Below are positions 10,680 to 25,232 of a DNA stretch of 38,165 nucleotides, piece after piece. A program made the translations under genes and the position numbers. Origin of the DNA: Lingula anatina (Eukaryota > Brachiopoda > Lingulata > Lingulida > Lingulidae); assembly GCF_001039355.2 (NCBI RefSeq), contig NW_019775857.1, positions 1,052,791-1,090,955 on the forward strand, given 5' to 3'. Under the pieces are notes generated by a model. That model saw nothing but the letters and a program-made list of their open reading frames with translations. It did not search any database and was not told where the DNA came from. The first letter of the stretch is position 1; each line of letters starts with the position of its first letter.

Positions 10680-13600
10680 CATATAGTTAAAAGGTATAAT
10701 TGCTTCTAACCAAACATATATTCATTTACCTTTGGAAAAGCATGTTCCTTCAGTACAGATGGGTCATATGTGTGTCTCAAATTCATGGTCCAGGGCCCCA
10801 CTGCTCTGATGTGTAGAGACAGTGTGTCTTCATGTGGAGCAGATGTTAATGTAAATGGATGATATTCGTTCTCCCCCATTGTAATACAAGCAATGCGTAC
10901 CCACTGGCCTGACTTGTACTCAAAACTGGTTGGTTTCTTGAACTCCAGGAAGGTAATGTCTGTGGGAAATTAAAATATAACACTGATTAGAAAAAAAATA
11001 CAATTTACACTGTTATTGAAGTATTTAAAGTTCAGTAGGTTATCACTAAATCACAAAAAAAAAAGAAAAATACCTGATGGCAGTGCCTCAGCCTTGAGCA
11101 CAGCAATTTCCACCTTGTTTCTGCTCACACTGACTAACTTGTCCAGGGCAAACAAGATCAAGGGACCCAGAATGAAATAATGGGTGAAGCCTGGCTGGAC
11201 CAGACGACCTGCACCATGCATCACCATCAATATGTACAAAAGATAAAACATGTTGTGCGTAATCCAAAAAGCTTGGAAGCAATGGCGTCTGGAGTACTGG
11301 GTGGCAAACACATACATCAAGATGACCAGTAACGTAAGCAGGACACCAGTAAAGCCTGTGATGGTATTCCAACACCAGTAGGTGAATGTGGGCAGTTGAT
11401 GGGTTCTGGAGAAAATAGAACATAAATGACTTCTACTTTATTTTAAATACACCAAATGAATTGAAAAGTCTGGGGTTCTTTTTACCTTTAACTGAAAATG
11501 GGTTCTGAAAAAATATAAAATCATCAAATTTATTCTATGCAAGTACCCATGCAGATATATGGATTGTACTTTTATGGGCTTTGTCTTACTGTCTTACACC
11601 TTGTCTTACTGCTAGTTCTACATGTGGTTGACTTGTTCATTGCTATGTTTTTTCTATAATTTATCTAGAAAGCATAATTCTTAATTTAAAACCAGAAGCA
11701 GAGTCCCAAACAAATATATTCATGTCCACAAAATAAGCAGCAGAGAATCTAACATTATTGGATTCCTTCAAAAAGCATATTGAATCAATATATCAAATAT
11801 AGCTAATTTTTATATTGTTCATACTTACGCCCTGAAAAAGTCCCTAAAGTAGCAAGTGACGTCCCCAGGCAACTGAGTAGAAATGTGGTAAAAGTTGATA
11901 CCATGACCAATAATATGCATTGCTGAAAAAAAGTTATCAATGATCTATTAATCAAGCATAATTTCACAACTGTTGAATAGCAAAAGTTACAAAATCCAGC
12001 AGATTTAACTTTTTAATACATGTATATATTACCTTACCTGTAAAGAAAAGGGCCCATGCTGCAATAAACTTGTGGAATGTAATGGCAGAATCAAATGGGA
12101 TAAACCTATGTGCAACTGTTTCTCTGAGGAATGTGATGAGATTGCGACACATTGTCACAAGTAGACATGCAAAGGTAAACATCATTCCACTAGCAGCACC
12201 ACGTGTAACAGTGACACCAAAGCCTGCAATCCTACGAAGACCTGCATGTTCTCTCTCAATAGAGTAGTCTACAATGACAGAAAATGTACATATACAAAAA
12301 TCTATGAAAGTAGATGAATTAAGAACACTACATCTGATATTAGATAAAAACATACACATAATAATTCACCTATTCTTTGTAACATTTCTGCACTTCTTTT
12401 TAAAGGTTTCTTTGAAATCAAAGCATCTCCTTTACAATATCTGACCAAAAACTCCTTCAATTTGAATATTAAAAAACTTTGCTTTCTGTTGAGCTTTAAA
12501 TTTTCAAAAAGCCTTAACATTTTCTCAACCTTACAAAATCTACCATTTTCAAAACCCAATCATTTGTCAAGTCAACTTACAGTAAGCTCTTTCAACAAAG
12601 ATTCCAATGCAGACCAAGGAATATAGTACACTCCAGAAAATGTGAAAGCGGTAATTCTCAAAATATCGAAGAACTGCTGTGTATCTTTTTTGTGTCTTAG
12701 TTTTTGGTGCCTTCTGCTTGGTTGTCTCCACCTTGAATCCTGGGGTAGAAGACATCCGTTTGGACCTGGAGCCATCATTCTCAACACTAAATAGAAAATA
12801 ATGATAAAAGTATAGTATTGTATTTGTTATGTACCTGATATATATTACTTATTCACCTCATATTCTATGCCTTTATGAATAACAATGTACAATTGTTTAT
12901 TTATTTTAACACATACCTATGCACATTTCAGGCCTTGAAACATCATGCACACTTAAGGGATAACAACTGTTCATATGATATCCATATTTCAAAATAAATT
13001 CATGGTAAACAACTCAGAGAAATATAACTACATCTTTTACAATTACCTAAATGCTCTGACAATAGTCTTGCGTGCTCTAGTTGGTGCATTTTCACGTAAT
13101 ACAGTATTGCGTGCACCTGTTGGTTTCTGCTGTGGCACATCAACACCAGTCGCTGAAGAAAACAGAACAAGGCATTGCATTATGTGGAAACTGTCATCAT
13201 GTATATTGTAAAAATAAATAAATAAAATCTTTTTTAACTTTTAAAAAAGGGGACACCCTTTAAGCGTTTTAAAAAACTTTAAAAATCTCAGTAACTTTTT
13301 TAAAATAAATTTTTCTAAATGCCAAACAAGGCACTTTTTCTACTATTTTTTTTCCTGACATTAAAGAGAAAAAGGTCATAGTAAACACACAATTTGGGTC
13401 TGAAAGTATCTACTGGACTATCCTGTTGTAAATGAAGCACCCAGTTACCTTGCCAGTTCAGCTGTGCATACTGCAGTATGTCCTCATGGCCTCTCAGGAG
13501 CCGCTGGAAATCCTCAAATGTGATTTGGGATTTATCAGCCAAACCAGCAGACTTCATCATGTTGTCAACTACTTGGTTGATCTGGCTTTCCTCCACTGAA

Positions 13601-14848
13601 GTGTTGGCCAATTCCATCAAAGACCTTAAGGAAAAATTAACATTCCATAAATGCAAACAATACAATACATAATCGTAATATGTCATACAAGTATGTCCCA
13701 ATTTGTTCAAAATGTCTCTTGATAAAAAAATTTGATTAATTCATTTGGTAGGTCAATGCTTGTATAGGAAATCAACAGTTTTATTTTTCATTGTGTTTTA
13801 TTTGCTGATAAAATGTTAAACAATACATCCTCAAATTCTGAGTGCTTTAATGATTGCAATCCTGGGAGATTAAACATACACAGGTATATTTATTCAAAAT
13901 AAGGTATGTAAAGTATTGTTCTCTTACTTACTTGATCATGACATTGAACTCCTTCTTAGTAAGACATCCAGCAGAGGTAATATCATACATGTCAAACAGC
14001 AACTTCATACGATCTTCAGCTGAGCCTTAAATTTAAAATAAAATTTTAGTAGCCGTGTTTTATACTTTTCTAATTCATCATTTCAGTAAATTCCTTTAAG
14101 AATATTACATATGAGATTTTTTAAAAAGAATCAAATCATAAAAATAATTCTACTTTGAAATATTTTCTATTTATCCAAAACACTAAATTCGATTAAAAAA
14201 AATTTTTTTTAAGTTACACATTGACTTTTACCTTTAGAAAAAATGACAATCATATCCAAAAACTCTCGGAAAGAAATGTATCCATTCATATCTTTATCCA
14301 CTAGTTTAAACATATTCTCTACAAACACAGAGCTGGGCTTCATGGACAGAGCTTCAGCAAATTCTATCTTGGTCAGTTCACAGTTGACAATATCCTTAGC
14401 TTCATTGGCATCAAGTGTTTTGGGGTCAACATGTTCATTTTTGATGTCAAATGCCTAGAAATATATTTCCATTTAGTTAATCATACAGATTTTTTAAAAC
14501 TATTTAATCTAATTTTTTGAACTATTTAATCAGTGATTATGAAAGTTTTTTTTAAATACTATGTTTACAACAAATATGTAAAAAAAGTGCATACATACAT
14601 GGGCAAAGGTGACACGGAAAAACTTCTCAAGAAGACTCTGACGCTTCGCCTTGGTGACAGCTCCTTCCAAGATGTGTGCTTCCTGAATTGTCTGAACATT
14701 TCTTCCAAGACCAGTATCTCCTAAGAAACGCTCTAGTTTGTCGATAAAATCACCACGCTCGACCATACTATCAAATCTCAGCACCTTTAAATAACAAATT
14801 GTGAGTCAAAATTATGAATGGTGATGATCAGTGTTACATGCATTTTAC

Positions 14849-14898
<50 letters not shown>

Positions 14899-17800
14899 GC
14901 AAGTAAATGGTATTTAAAGAGAATGTCAAAACTGTAATGTTATAGGTCACTGGAAGCAACCTTTGTCACCAATTGCTGGTGGGCCAACAAATGGTCAGCC
15001 AGCGGCCCAATGTCATCCCATTGGCATTGTGCAATCTGGAAGTTGTTTACTTGGAATCTACATATTTAGTCACTCATGTCAGTATTAAAATCAACTGTGA
15101 GAGCATTTATTGTGAGCTTACAAAGTTAAAAACAGTACATACCAAGTCATATTCCTTATCAACTCTGAGCAGCATCACCTTCATTTGTTTGTCTGTGGAA
15201 ATCTGAAATGTCACATCCTGTGCATGGGACAGATCTACAGTTCTCAGAGGGCGATTCCTTTCACTGTTGACCTGCACTGCCTTTTTATTGCTGTCAAATT
15301 TGATTTTTATATTTCTGTTACCCTCCTTCTTACCCACCCACTCTTGAGCTAAAAATAAAATTGAAGATTGCTTTTATGCTATATCCAATTTTTTAAACAG
15401 AATACATAAATATACTGGATGATGGCTATTTCTAAATACAATACAATTTCTGATATTCTACTTAGCTCATTTCTAAAATAAAATCACTTCACTAAAAAGT
15501 CAAAACAACTCTAGTTTGTAAATTGAAGCATTTAAAGTGATCATCATTTTTATATCTAAGGATACTGTACATGAATATTTATGGATTCTCATTCTCAATT
15601 TCCACACTAACCTGTAATAATGCTGCTTTCAGATGATTTACGGGACCTCTGCCTAGATAAGGCCTTTATAGATGAAGTTTTCCGAATATGTATCTTTGCC
15701 AGGAGATACAACAAACCAATGCAGCCTGAAACAATTGAGACAGATACATAGGCACATGTAAGATTAAATGAATCAAGAGATAGAAAATAACTACATGTAT
15801 AGACAAAAACAGCTTATACAAGAAAACCATAGGTCTCTTATATCAACTGCATGGTTATGTTAGTATATATTTTCTATCAGTTTCAATGCTACATCGATGC
15901 TTGATATGCATGCACATAATCAAAAGTTTTCAATAAGGTACATTTTTCATAAGCATTCAGGATTCATCAAAGGCATTACTAAATGGAACAGCAAACACAC
16001 ATTGTCTCTTCCTGTAGACACCTACCCAGGAGCCATACCCCTGCTGCTAAGAAGGTCAAAACGAAGGGGACATCACTTCCAGTGAAGTAATCATACGTCT
16101 CCATTGGAGTACATTCTTCTACTATGCTCTCAACACTACCATTAATCTGTGCAGGCTGCTTGCATCGGTGGTCATTAGGGTTGAAACGGAATGGATCCTT
16201 CTGGATTGCATTATGGGGAAGACCAGTGGTTCTTATAACTACATCATATATTCCTGTGTTCCAGATGTCTTCTACTTCCTCCTTAGTGAAAAGTCTAATT
16301 CAAGAAGGAAAATAATTATTCATTATCCACCTTTGGAAGAAAAATCTCAATTCTTTATGCTTAACATATGAATAAATCAATGTAATTCTTGATAGCAGAC
16401 TTTGTAATTAAAGAAAATATATATTCTGAAAAGATTATCATAATATTGTCAATTTTCATACTCATTTGTTTAAAAAATAAATTTTAATAAATACAGCTCA
16501 ACAAATAAACAGGCAAAGAAGTTTTAATCATGTCCAAATTTAAAGTGGATCTTACCCATTGTATTCATAATTTTCAAACCAGAATCTGTCTCCATCTCTG
16601 ATTCGCTGGAATTGGTCCAGGATGACAGTTCGGAAGAGTTCTCCCGGACCCCGTGGAGTTGTCTCCAGTAGCCCTGCAGCCCAAATATCCAAATTGTTGA
16701 TGTTGTTCTTGTAAACATCACGCAGTCTTCTAATGGCCTAAAAGTCAACATTGAGACAAGTTGTTATCAATGCACCCTTACCATGTACATGTCATACATA
16801 ATGTATTGCTTTAAAATTTACAAGATTCTAGTTGAGACATAATAAGCCCACTACTATACAAAATATGTACTTTTTCATTTAACTATGAATTTTAATCTGT
16901 TCATTTGCCTTTCATGAACATCATCCTTTATTTAGAATTTCAAGTGCACAATGAATATCAAAAATATTTCAACAAGAGAAACCGATTCTACATCATAAAT
17001 TATGCATGGCACCTCATGCTACACTGATACCTACACTGCAACCTTCACTGTTGATGTCTCCTTGACATAAATCTTGGTTAATGTCTTCCCATTTCTCTCT
17101 TGGTTTAAGTTGCAGGAACTTGCGAGCAGTGTTGTAATCTGGCAGACCATGATCACGGCCACGCTGAATGTTGACAGCCATCAGGTCACGGCGTGAGAAA
17201 TCAAGGGTGCCAAACACAAACCCTGGAACGAACGAAGTGGGTAATATATAATCAAAATAACCCATTGCAATTTATCCTTTTAATGGTTAAACAAGTTAGA
17301 TTAATATTAAACTGTCTGAGGAAGGCCTGAGAGGTATTACTAGTAGGTGTGACTTAGGTCAGATGATCATATTATGATGATAACATTTACTTTTCTAGTT
17401 GAAATTTTCAGTCTATTCAACAGTTTGATCTATCTTGAAATTAAATTCTGTTTTGAAAGATTTGGTTCTTATTCTTAACAGACAAAATTTCTTTTCTGAG
17501 CTGTCCAAAACAAAATATTCAACTCACTTTAATCTGTTCTAAAATGCAATGACCTCAATATGTTTCCGATCACCACTAACCTCTGAGATCAGGTGTGATA
17601 ATATTATCTTCTCTCTCTGTTATCTGTGAGGCCATGCCCATCATCAGTTCTTCTACACCACTTTCCAATACTGCTTCCTGTAAGACATGGAGGATAAAAT
17701 ATCAGATATACCTAGAGTAAAGTATTAACAAACTTTTATTTACTACTTTTAAGTCACTCATTAATTTTATTGTAGTTATTATAACATTTAAACTTTTGAA

Positions 17801-20800
17801 AAAGTAGAAATTTCTCTCAGTCATTTAAATGATATCAGAAAAGGTAAAATCCACTACCTGTGGGTTCCAGTAGGTGTTACAAGTTCTCAGAGCAGCCTTG
17901 TGGGCAGTGCCTGTCAGTATGGAGGTATTGCGGAAATTACAATTTTGATTCCTGAATAAATAAAATCAAATGCAAACTGTCAACAATTCATACGCCACAA
18001 TAATGTATTGAATAACATCACTGTTTCAGTAATATGCATGTAACTTTCAATTTCTATTCCTGTAAGTTCTAACCTTAAATATAATTTACTTCTTAAATGC
18101 ATCTTAATCTTATGCTGGTAGTTACCTTCGGTAGACACCAGGTGGCACCAGTGTATGACCATATCTCATTGCAGCAGACTGGAAAATGTGGGCAATCTGG
18201 GGGTTGACATTGGGGTTGTAACCTATGAAACATGATGTGATAAAACAATACTGAATTTTGCTACAGTAAAAGATGACAAAACTCTGGTTATAAGGGTGAC
18301 TAAGGAAGAAATTTTAAAAAATGAAAAAATAAGACTACACAAGTTTCTTTTTTGCCTTTCCTGAATACATTCTACTTAAATATTAAATATTTTTAAAATT
18401 TCTATAATATGCTCATCCAGTATATCAAAAGATGAAACAATCTGCCGACTTTATTCTTCACATCTTATGAAGATCGACCTTGCACCTTTGTCCCTATTGA
18501 GGTATACCTTATCCACTGAACAACTACTCCTAACAAGGAAGTTTTTCAAAGTTTATCAGAATTCAATACAAGTACATGTATCATTGTGTAAACAACAAAG
18601 CTAAACTTGCATAGAAACCAATCACCAAGGTTGGCATTTTAATGTCAACTCACCATAAAAAAACTATGAGCAAAGCATTAAAGTCAAGTTTGCATTAGGA
18701 CTAAATTTGTCTAGAAACAGACACCTTAAAAGAACTAGCAGCTTGCTTCAACCACCTATACCAAGCTATTTCTAATATGAAAAAACTACATACTAATATG
18801 TATTGATTGATGGACATATTACATCCATTCCAATAAAATAGCATCAGGCTGGACAACAGAAAAATTAGATTCACTATGACAAGAAAACAAAGTCAGTCTG
18901 GTAAAAGACATTACTGTCACATCTACTTTTAATCTGAGCTATTAAGTTGGTCTTAGTGTTTTAACACTACCCTTATTAAAACAAACCCTTATAACATATT
19001 TTGAACAAAACAATTTTACATTGGCAATAAATCAAGTTGTAACATGAAACATAATAGACCTCTCCCTGTTCTCAAACAAAAGAAGACTCTTATCTTAGTT
19101 GATGTTTATGTACTACTTGCTGTCTGGAAATTATAGACCTTAAACTAAAAAATTAATATATTCAACTTAGCATCAATGAAATAACAAAGTTTGATTTCTG
19201 CACCTGTATTCATATTTCCAGTTATCAAACAAAATTTTTGGGTTTTTTTTTATTCAATATGTGAGAAAAAATTAAATCACTTTCATTTCAGAGAGTCTTA
19301 ACAATTTGATAAAAACATAGATTGCCATTCCTGGTAAGTGTTCAACTGTTCTGTATTATGCTGACTTGATATCACAAACAGAAATTATAATGCTCTTCTG
19401 GTTGGTAAATAACCTGATCATAAATCACAGTAATGCTTAAATTGGTAATGCTTTATATATTAGCTAGTACTAGTTTGTATAGTATTAAGAACTCTCAAGC
19501 ATCACTTGCTTTCCAATAATCAGTTTCACTTTTGTGTTCAACTGTTGGAAATTCCATTTTCTCTTAGATGTGATGATAAGTTTGCCAGGTGTACCGTCAC
19601 CTATCCACTACAATTACACTGTAGACACACCCTACAAAGTCATGAGGGATTATAGTCACACGAGTCCATATTTCACCTTAACTTGTCCTTGTAACCACCC
19701 AGAAATATAAAAAATATTTGGGGGGGGGGGGTAGATAACAATGCTATGGTAACGTTATAATAACATTCTGTTTGTTGGGAGGCCTTCAGTTGAAAAACTA
19801 TTACTGAAAAGCCTTTCATATGTAAAGAAATGAAAACCCTACTACTACTTCCTTGTCCTTTGTAGGCTGTTATCAACAGTTCCAAGAGAAGTCAAATGCT
19901 TCATTGCATATCATTTTATCCTGATCAAATGCTTATATATAATGGGTGGTTTGTTCCTTAGCCTGTATATAGTTAGGTTAATTTTTACAAAGTGACTGAC
20001 TAGCAACTGATGTGTGTACATTCTGCCCTATTAACTCAACAAAAACTTGGCAAATCACCTTAAGTAAACCACTGGATTTGCATTTATCAAAACCATACAC
20101 TGATGGCAGACAGCCCCTATTTAAGTATATTACAAAGAAAAAATGCCAAAGAGCTATTACAACCAACATACATGTACAAGTTAACTAACAAGATTAAAAA
20201 TGCAACAAATTCCTAAATGCATTCAGTGCACTTAGAGTTCAAGAAAAAATAAAAATGTCATTTGCTTTACAATGTTTTATCCAAAACATACATGTTATAT
20301 TAAATACAACATATTTCAAATGCACATATTAGTGTAAAACTTGCAATGCAAATATATGTAAAGTAATATTACAATGGACTTGCAAATTTGAACTTACCAC
20401 ACAAAACTAAACTTTTTTTACTGACATTTTTCAGCATTAGTTTGCTCACACATTTGAATAAGGTTTGCTTTACCTTTATAGTCTGGGAGACCATAGGTGG
20501 TTCCATTTTCATCTTCTCCTATCCAAGATGGAAGCCAATCATAAGCAACAATTTTCTGGAAAAAAGGAAAACATTTGCAAGGATAAATATACGTGAGAGG
20601 ATTGTGTTGGGAAAATATGGAACTGTCAAAAAGAGGCAGCACAGGAAAAATGGGGCACGCATGCAGATAGTTTAATTTGATTGGGGTATTTTTGTGAAGT
20701 TTTATAATATACTAGAACTTTATATTACAAGTCTCATTGTTGACAAATACAACAGTGAAGTGGTGATAAGTACATTTATTTTTCTCTATCCTAAGAAATG

Positions 20801-23141
20801 TGCCCATTTAAACTAAATGGTATTTAAAACTCACACAGGAGGGTTGCCTAGGGACCTTTATCCCCGCATCCTCTTTGTTATAGCATTCAGTGGGTCACGT
20901 GTAACTGACCAGCGGCCAGTCCAATCAGAACCAGCTGCCTCGTTTCAATATTTGGTCACGTGTAACTGCCCAACGGTCACTTACAGCTTTAAACTGCACA
21001 GCGGCAGCAGCAAGCCATGCAGAGCTCATTGTAAGATTACATGAACAGTGCAATGTATTACCTGTATTAAATTTTTTTTTTCCCCCTCGGGAAGTTCTCG
21101 TGCCAAAGACACTGTGCCTTTTAAATGTATTACATGTATCTTGTGCCTTTGTTCAGTAGTTTACAGTAGTATTAGAGGTGTAGGAATAAAGGTGACTTAA
21201 GCCCGAATGTGTGTTGTTTTAAAGGAGATTCATAAAAGACATCACACAATATATATAGGTTGATTGACTGGAGAGTTAAAGAGATTTTTCATTTTGTATC
21301 AGACTTGAATTAGCTTTTATAACTTTACTTTGACAATTTGATCAATTAATCAAAAAAAGTGAACAGACTGATCGATAAGTGTTCAAGTTTAACATGACCA
21401 AGCGCCTTATGGTGATCAGTTACGAAATATTGACAAATTCTGTGGCACATCTGTCTACCATAATGGGCTAGACACTAATCCCTTATTGCAGTGACAAGCA
21501 CTAGGATGTGCAAATCTCTGCAATTCTCTGGAAATCTTATAAACATCAGACCTACTTGTAGTTGAACTATGTATTAGTAATAGTAAAAGTGGTCAAAGAA
21601 AAGTTCAAATAAAGAACCTTGCCCAACAGACTCGGAAAAGTAGTACTGCACCATGGCATTATTGCAAAATTTTAACCCTTTTGTCGCTCCTTACTTGATG
21701 TGTTGCTATAGTCCTAATTCTGGCTTCATTGAAGAGTTTTTCATCGCTCCAACTGGAATGTTCTTGCTCAAGTTTTCTGGCCCACCAGTTGTGGTATCTG
21801 AACCACAAAACACCAAATGTCAGCAGAAATGGATTCTCATTTCCTCGGGGGTTTCCAAGCTCTGAAAAATTGGTAGATGTTTTATATATTTTTGAAAATA
21901 CATGGCAGTGCCATCAGAGTTTGCAGAAATGGAGTAATAGTCTAAAATGTAGAAGTATCACTATCTTCATGCAAAAACATTTCCTGTTTTAAATAGTAAG
22001 ACACTTCATCTCATGCATATGAGCCATGACAGTGTTTTTGCCTCCAGGCTTTACCTTTTTCATCATTGTCATTTTCAACACTGTTCTATGCTGGGGTCAT
22101 TATACCAAAATTTTTGTTTCAAAGATTAATTTTTCATAAAATCATTATTAAATCATCTAACTTTTTCTCAATTTATTAGCCAAAATGTAATACTATACAT
22201 TTAAGACTTCTCAAATATCTTACATACTGGCTTGAAACTAGCTTGTGTGTTTTCTGGAAAGGCCAGGCCTAAGATACTAAAAGATATATGTACACTGGAA
22301 GAAATAAAAAAAAACTGAAACAATAATAAAGATGCTTACTGAAAAAACGTTTGACCTCTTTAATGTAATGGTCTCTTGGAGGTGGTGGGTTAGCCATAGG
22401 CAGACGGACATCATTAAAGGCAGGATATTCAGTGCTGTAGTTGGTGCCCTCCTCCTCATTAGATGTTATAGTCACTGCCTTATTGCCGCCCAGTTTATAT
22501 TTGTCACATGTCTCATTGGTAGATGCCAAGCGTCCACCACAAAAAGAACGTAGTGCATCTGCCCAGGCTTTTCCCACTCCATACATGAGTCCTCCATCCA
22601 TCCACGGTGTGATCTCATTCAGCTGAATAAGAACAGAAAAAATATTTTACTAAGTTTAAAATAATAAACATACATATATTTTATTTCCATCAATAGTTAT
22701 TACAGTTGTATAAAAAAGAATGAAAATTTGATAAGAACAATTTATAAATACAAATCCTGTACATTAAAAACTTCTTATATTTCACTTCTTTGAAGTAATT
22801 TTAATCTTCTTTCTCCACATCAAAAAGTGTCTGAAAAACATCACATTCCTCCAAACACATTTAACACTGTCTATAAACATGTTACAGGCAAACTTTGAGC
22901 TGTATATTATCAGGTTAGCATAACTCATAATTTCCTCCAAGGACACCCTGTTTGTATTGTTCTGCATTTAGAACATTATATATTGGCAATATTCCAACAT
23001 AAAGATGGAAAGAAAACCTAGCTAGGTTACACACACAACTATTTCAGATGTCTTTCTGCAAAACCGGAATGGTGACCCACAAATATTTTTACTTCTATAA
23101 TATGTAATTGAAGACTGAACTTCTCCTCTATGCTAACTTTT

Positions 23142-23183
<42 letters not shown>

Positions 23184-25195
23184 ATTAAAATTGGAATCCA
23201 GTAACATCAAACTGATTTTATTCTTGTTAAAATACATTTTATTTCTTATGTTTGAAGGAAGGAACTTGTATTTTTCTGCTCATTTTTAGTTCTTAATTGG
23301 AAGCAATTAATGTGAAATAGATTCCCTTTTTGTTAGATTTTCATTTTATTTCTGATGACAATGACAGGACTTAATGAAAGTGATATCTACTGGATCACTA
23401 CTGTCTGTTCTTTCTTTCAGTGACCTCAAAAGGATGTTATTTGCAATACTCTGTGCCACACTGCATTCTGTATTCAGATAACAATATGTTTTGGTGCAGT
23501 TTAGATAAAATTTCAAAGAGATACCCAACCTTAGTTGACATTGATATTTGAATGGTTCAAGTTCTCCCTCATACCAGTACTTTCCAGCTGGTGTAGTGTT
23601 TGTATGCTAAGATAGCAGAGAAAGGTTGTACTGATGTATTATACATATATATATATTGACTAAAATACCTAGCCTAAATGTGGATCTCACCCAAACTGTA
23701 TTTTGTAGCCCTTCAAGTCACACCTGCCTGTACAGTACCATATAGTCGCTGATTACTCAATCTATTCTACAAGTAATTTAATATGCTCACTCAACAATGG
23801 AGAAGGTATGTACGTAATGCTTAGTGACCAACATCATTCCTGGCCTCCATAAAATGTGTAGGAAAATTTCCATTTGATTCTCTTATGTTCAAAATTTGAT
23901 ATGATTTAACACAAATGCTACATGTATCAAAATTATTACAACCCTGTGATTTTTGTTTAAAAATATAGCCACTTGGGACATTATTTCACAAGGTCTTTTT
24001 ACTAATACAAAACAGTACATCAAAGAACACTGGTGGCATGCCCCATCTCAGCACATATTTGTATCATTTAGTGACACTTTAGTCTACAAGGATAGTGCAT
24101 CATATGCCATTGAAAATCATGATTGAGTAATACAGTGTACATATTAACCAATGCTTCTGAATGCTTTGTTATAAGAAGCCCCCTGAACAAAGCTAGTCAG
24201 TATGACCTGACAAATAGTTCCCATACAAATGGGGTTAATATGAAGCTAAACTAGATACAGGGCATAACATTTACTAATATTTCCACTATCCACATACCTG
24301 AAAACGTTGTATAGAAAAAACATTAACAAGTGAAAAAACTGTGAAACCCTATCATAGTAAATCCCTTTGCTATAATTTTTGTTTTATAGTTTCATTTTTA
24401 TTAAAGTTGGTGTTTTTTAATGCTACACAAAAGGAATAAAAGTTTCAAAAAGTACAAAAAAGAGGTAAATTTCACTAACTGGCCCTCAATTAATATCTTA
24501 AAACATGCCTGAATCATCATCTGATATCCATTTAAAACATCATATCTTTCATAAACTTATTTCTTTTTCAGTAAAAAGACCACAGCCTTAAAGGCTTTCT
24601 TTAAATTTCTTCCCAAGCAATTTAGAAAAAAATTACTTTGACAAAATGAAATTAGGGCACCAACATTTTAGTCATCACAGGTTTTGACGGATGTAAGCTG
24701 AAAGTTGGAATGTGGCACATCATAAGATTTCATGTATTGTTTGTAAAAATATTACTCAAAGCAGTGGGAGGGGGAAAAACCTCTACAATTGGGCACATCC
24801 TGTTCTACAAGGTCACATCTTAGTTTATACAATAGGATGTCATGTCTCCTAATATATATAATGTAACTCAACTCCCAACTTGTGCAAGCTATGTACCTTA
24901 TTAATTTCCAACTTTTGCAAGCTTATGCCTTTTCTTACTAATTTGATGCCCTTTTACTATTTTTTTTTTCTTTTCATGTCGAATTCCCAGATTTGTTCTC
25001 TTAACATTTTTCCAATTAATTAACACCAAAGGTATTAGGACTGATTTAGTTTGTTTTTTTCTGGCTTCACCCTGAGCTTCAGAGCTAACTTGACACTAAC
25101 CTCTTCACTGTAGCCTATCTTCATCGTGTCAAGTTAGCTCTGAAGCTCAGGGTGTCTGGCTTAAGCTCATGCACCAATCTTTTTATATATATTTA

Positions 25196-25232
<37 letters not shown>

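Larger units (their letters stand above)
8926..13152 (-). other. DUOX: DUOX exons 20-29: NADPH oxidase core
   Basis: Exons: 13152-13047, 12786-12581, 12268-12038, 11922-11829, 11405-11074, 10959-10730, 10362-10204, 10047-9892, 9652-9524, 9048-8926. Exons 20-21 encode a basic, Ser/Thr-rich linker before the first core helix. Bis-heme ligands are His1189/His1203 (FHKFIAAW to MHIIGH, spacing 14) and His1282/His1295 ([16 protein letters not shown], spacing 13), the same spacings as in NOX2. FAD-binding HPFTLTSAP is near 1376, NADPH-binding [14 protein letters not shown] near 1442 and VFSCGPPAM near 1573. The terminal HHYENF is the invariant NOX ending. The [11 protein letters not shown] loop before the third helix is strongly conserved among DUOX proteins. 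Confidence 0.96.

Noticed and set aside
11088-11423. Second minus-strand open frame of 111 codons overlapping DUOX exon 24
   Set aside because: It is an out-of-frame shadow of the exon that encodes the TM5 heme histidines; the overlapping frame carries all NOX motifs and joins both neighbours in phase.
12070-12267. Plus-strand open frame opposite DUOX exon 22
   Set aside because: It mirrors the conserved [11 protein letters not shown] exon and is explained by codon constraint on the sense strand.
20388-20675. Plus-strand open frame of 95 codons opposite DUOX exon 7
   Set aside because: It is antisense to a well-supported exon, has no family features and no splice or promoter context of its own.
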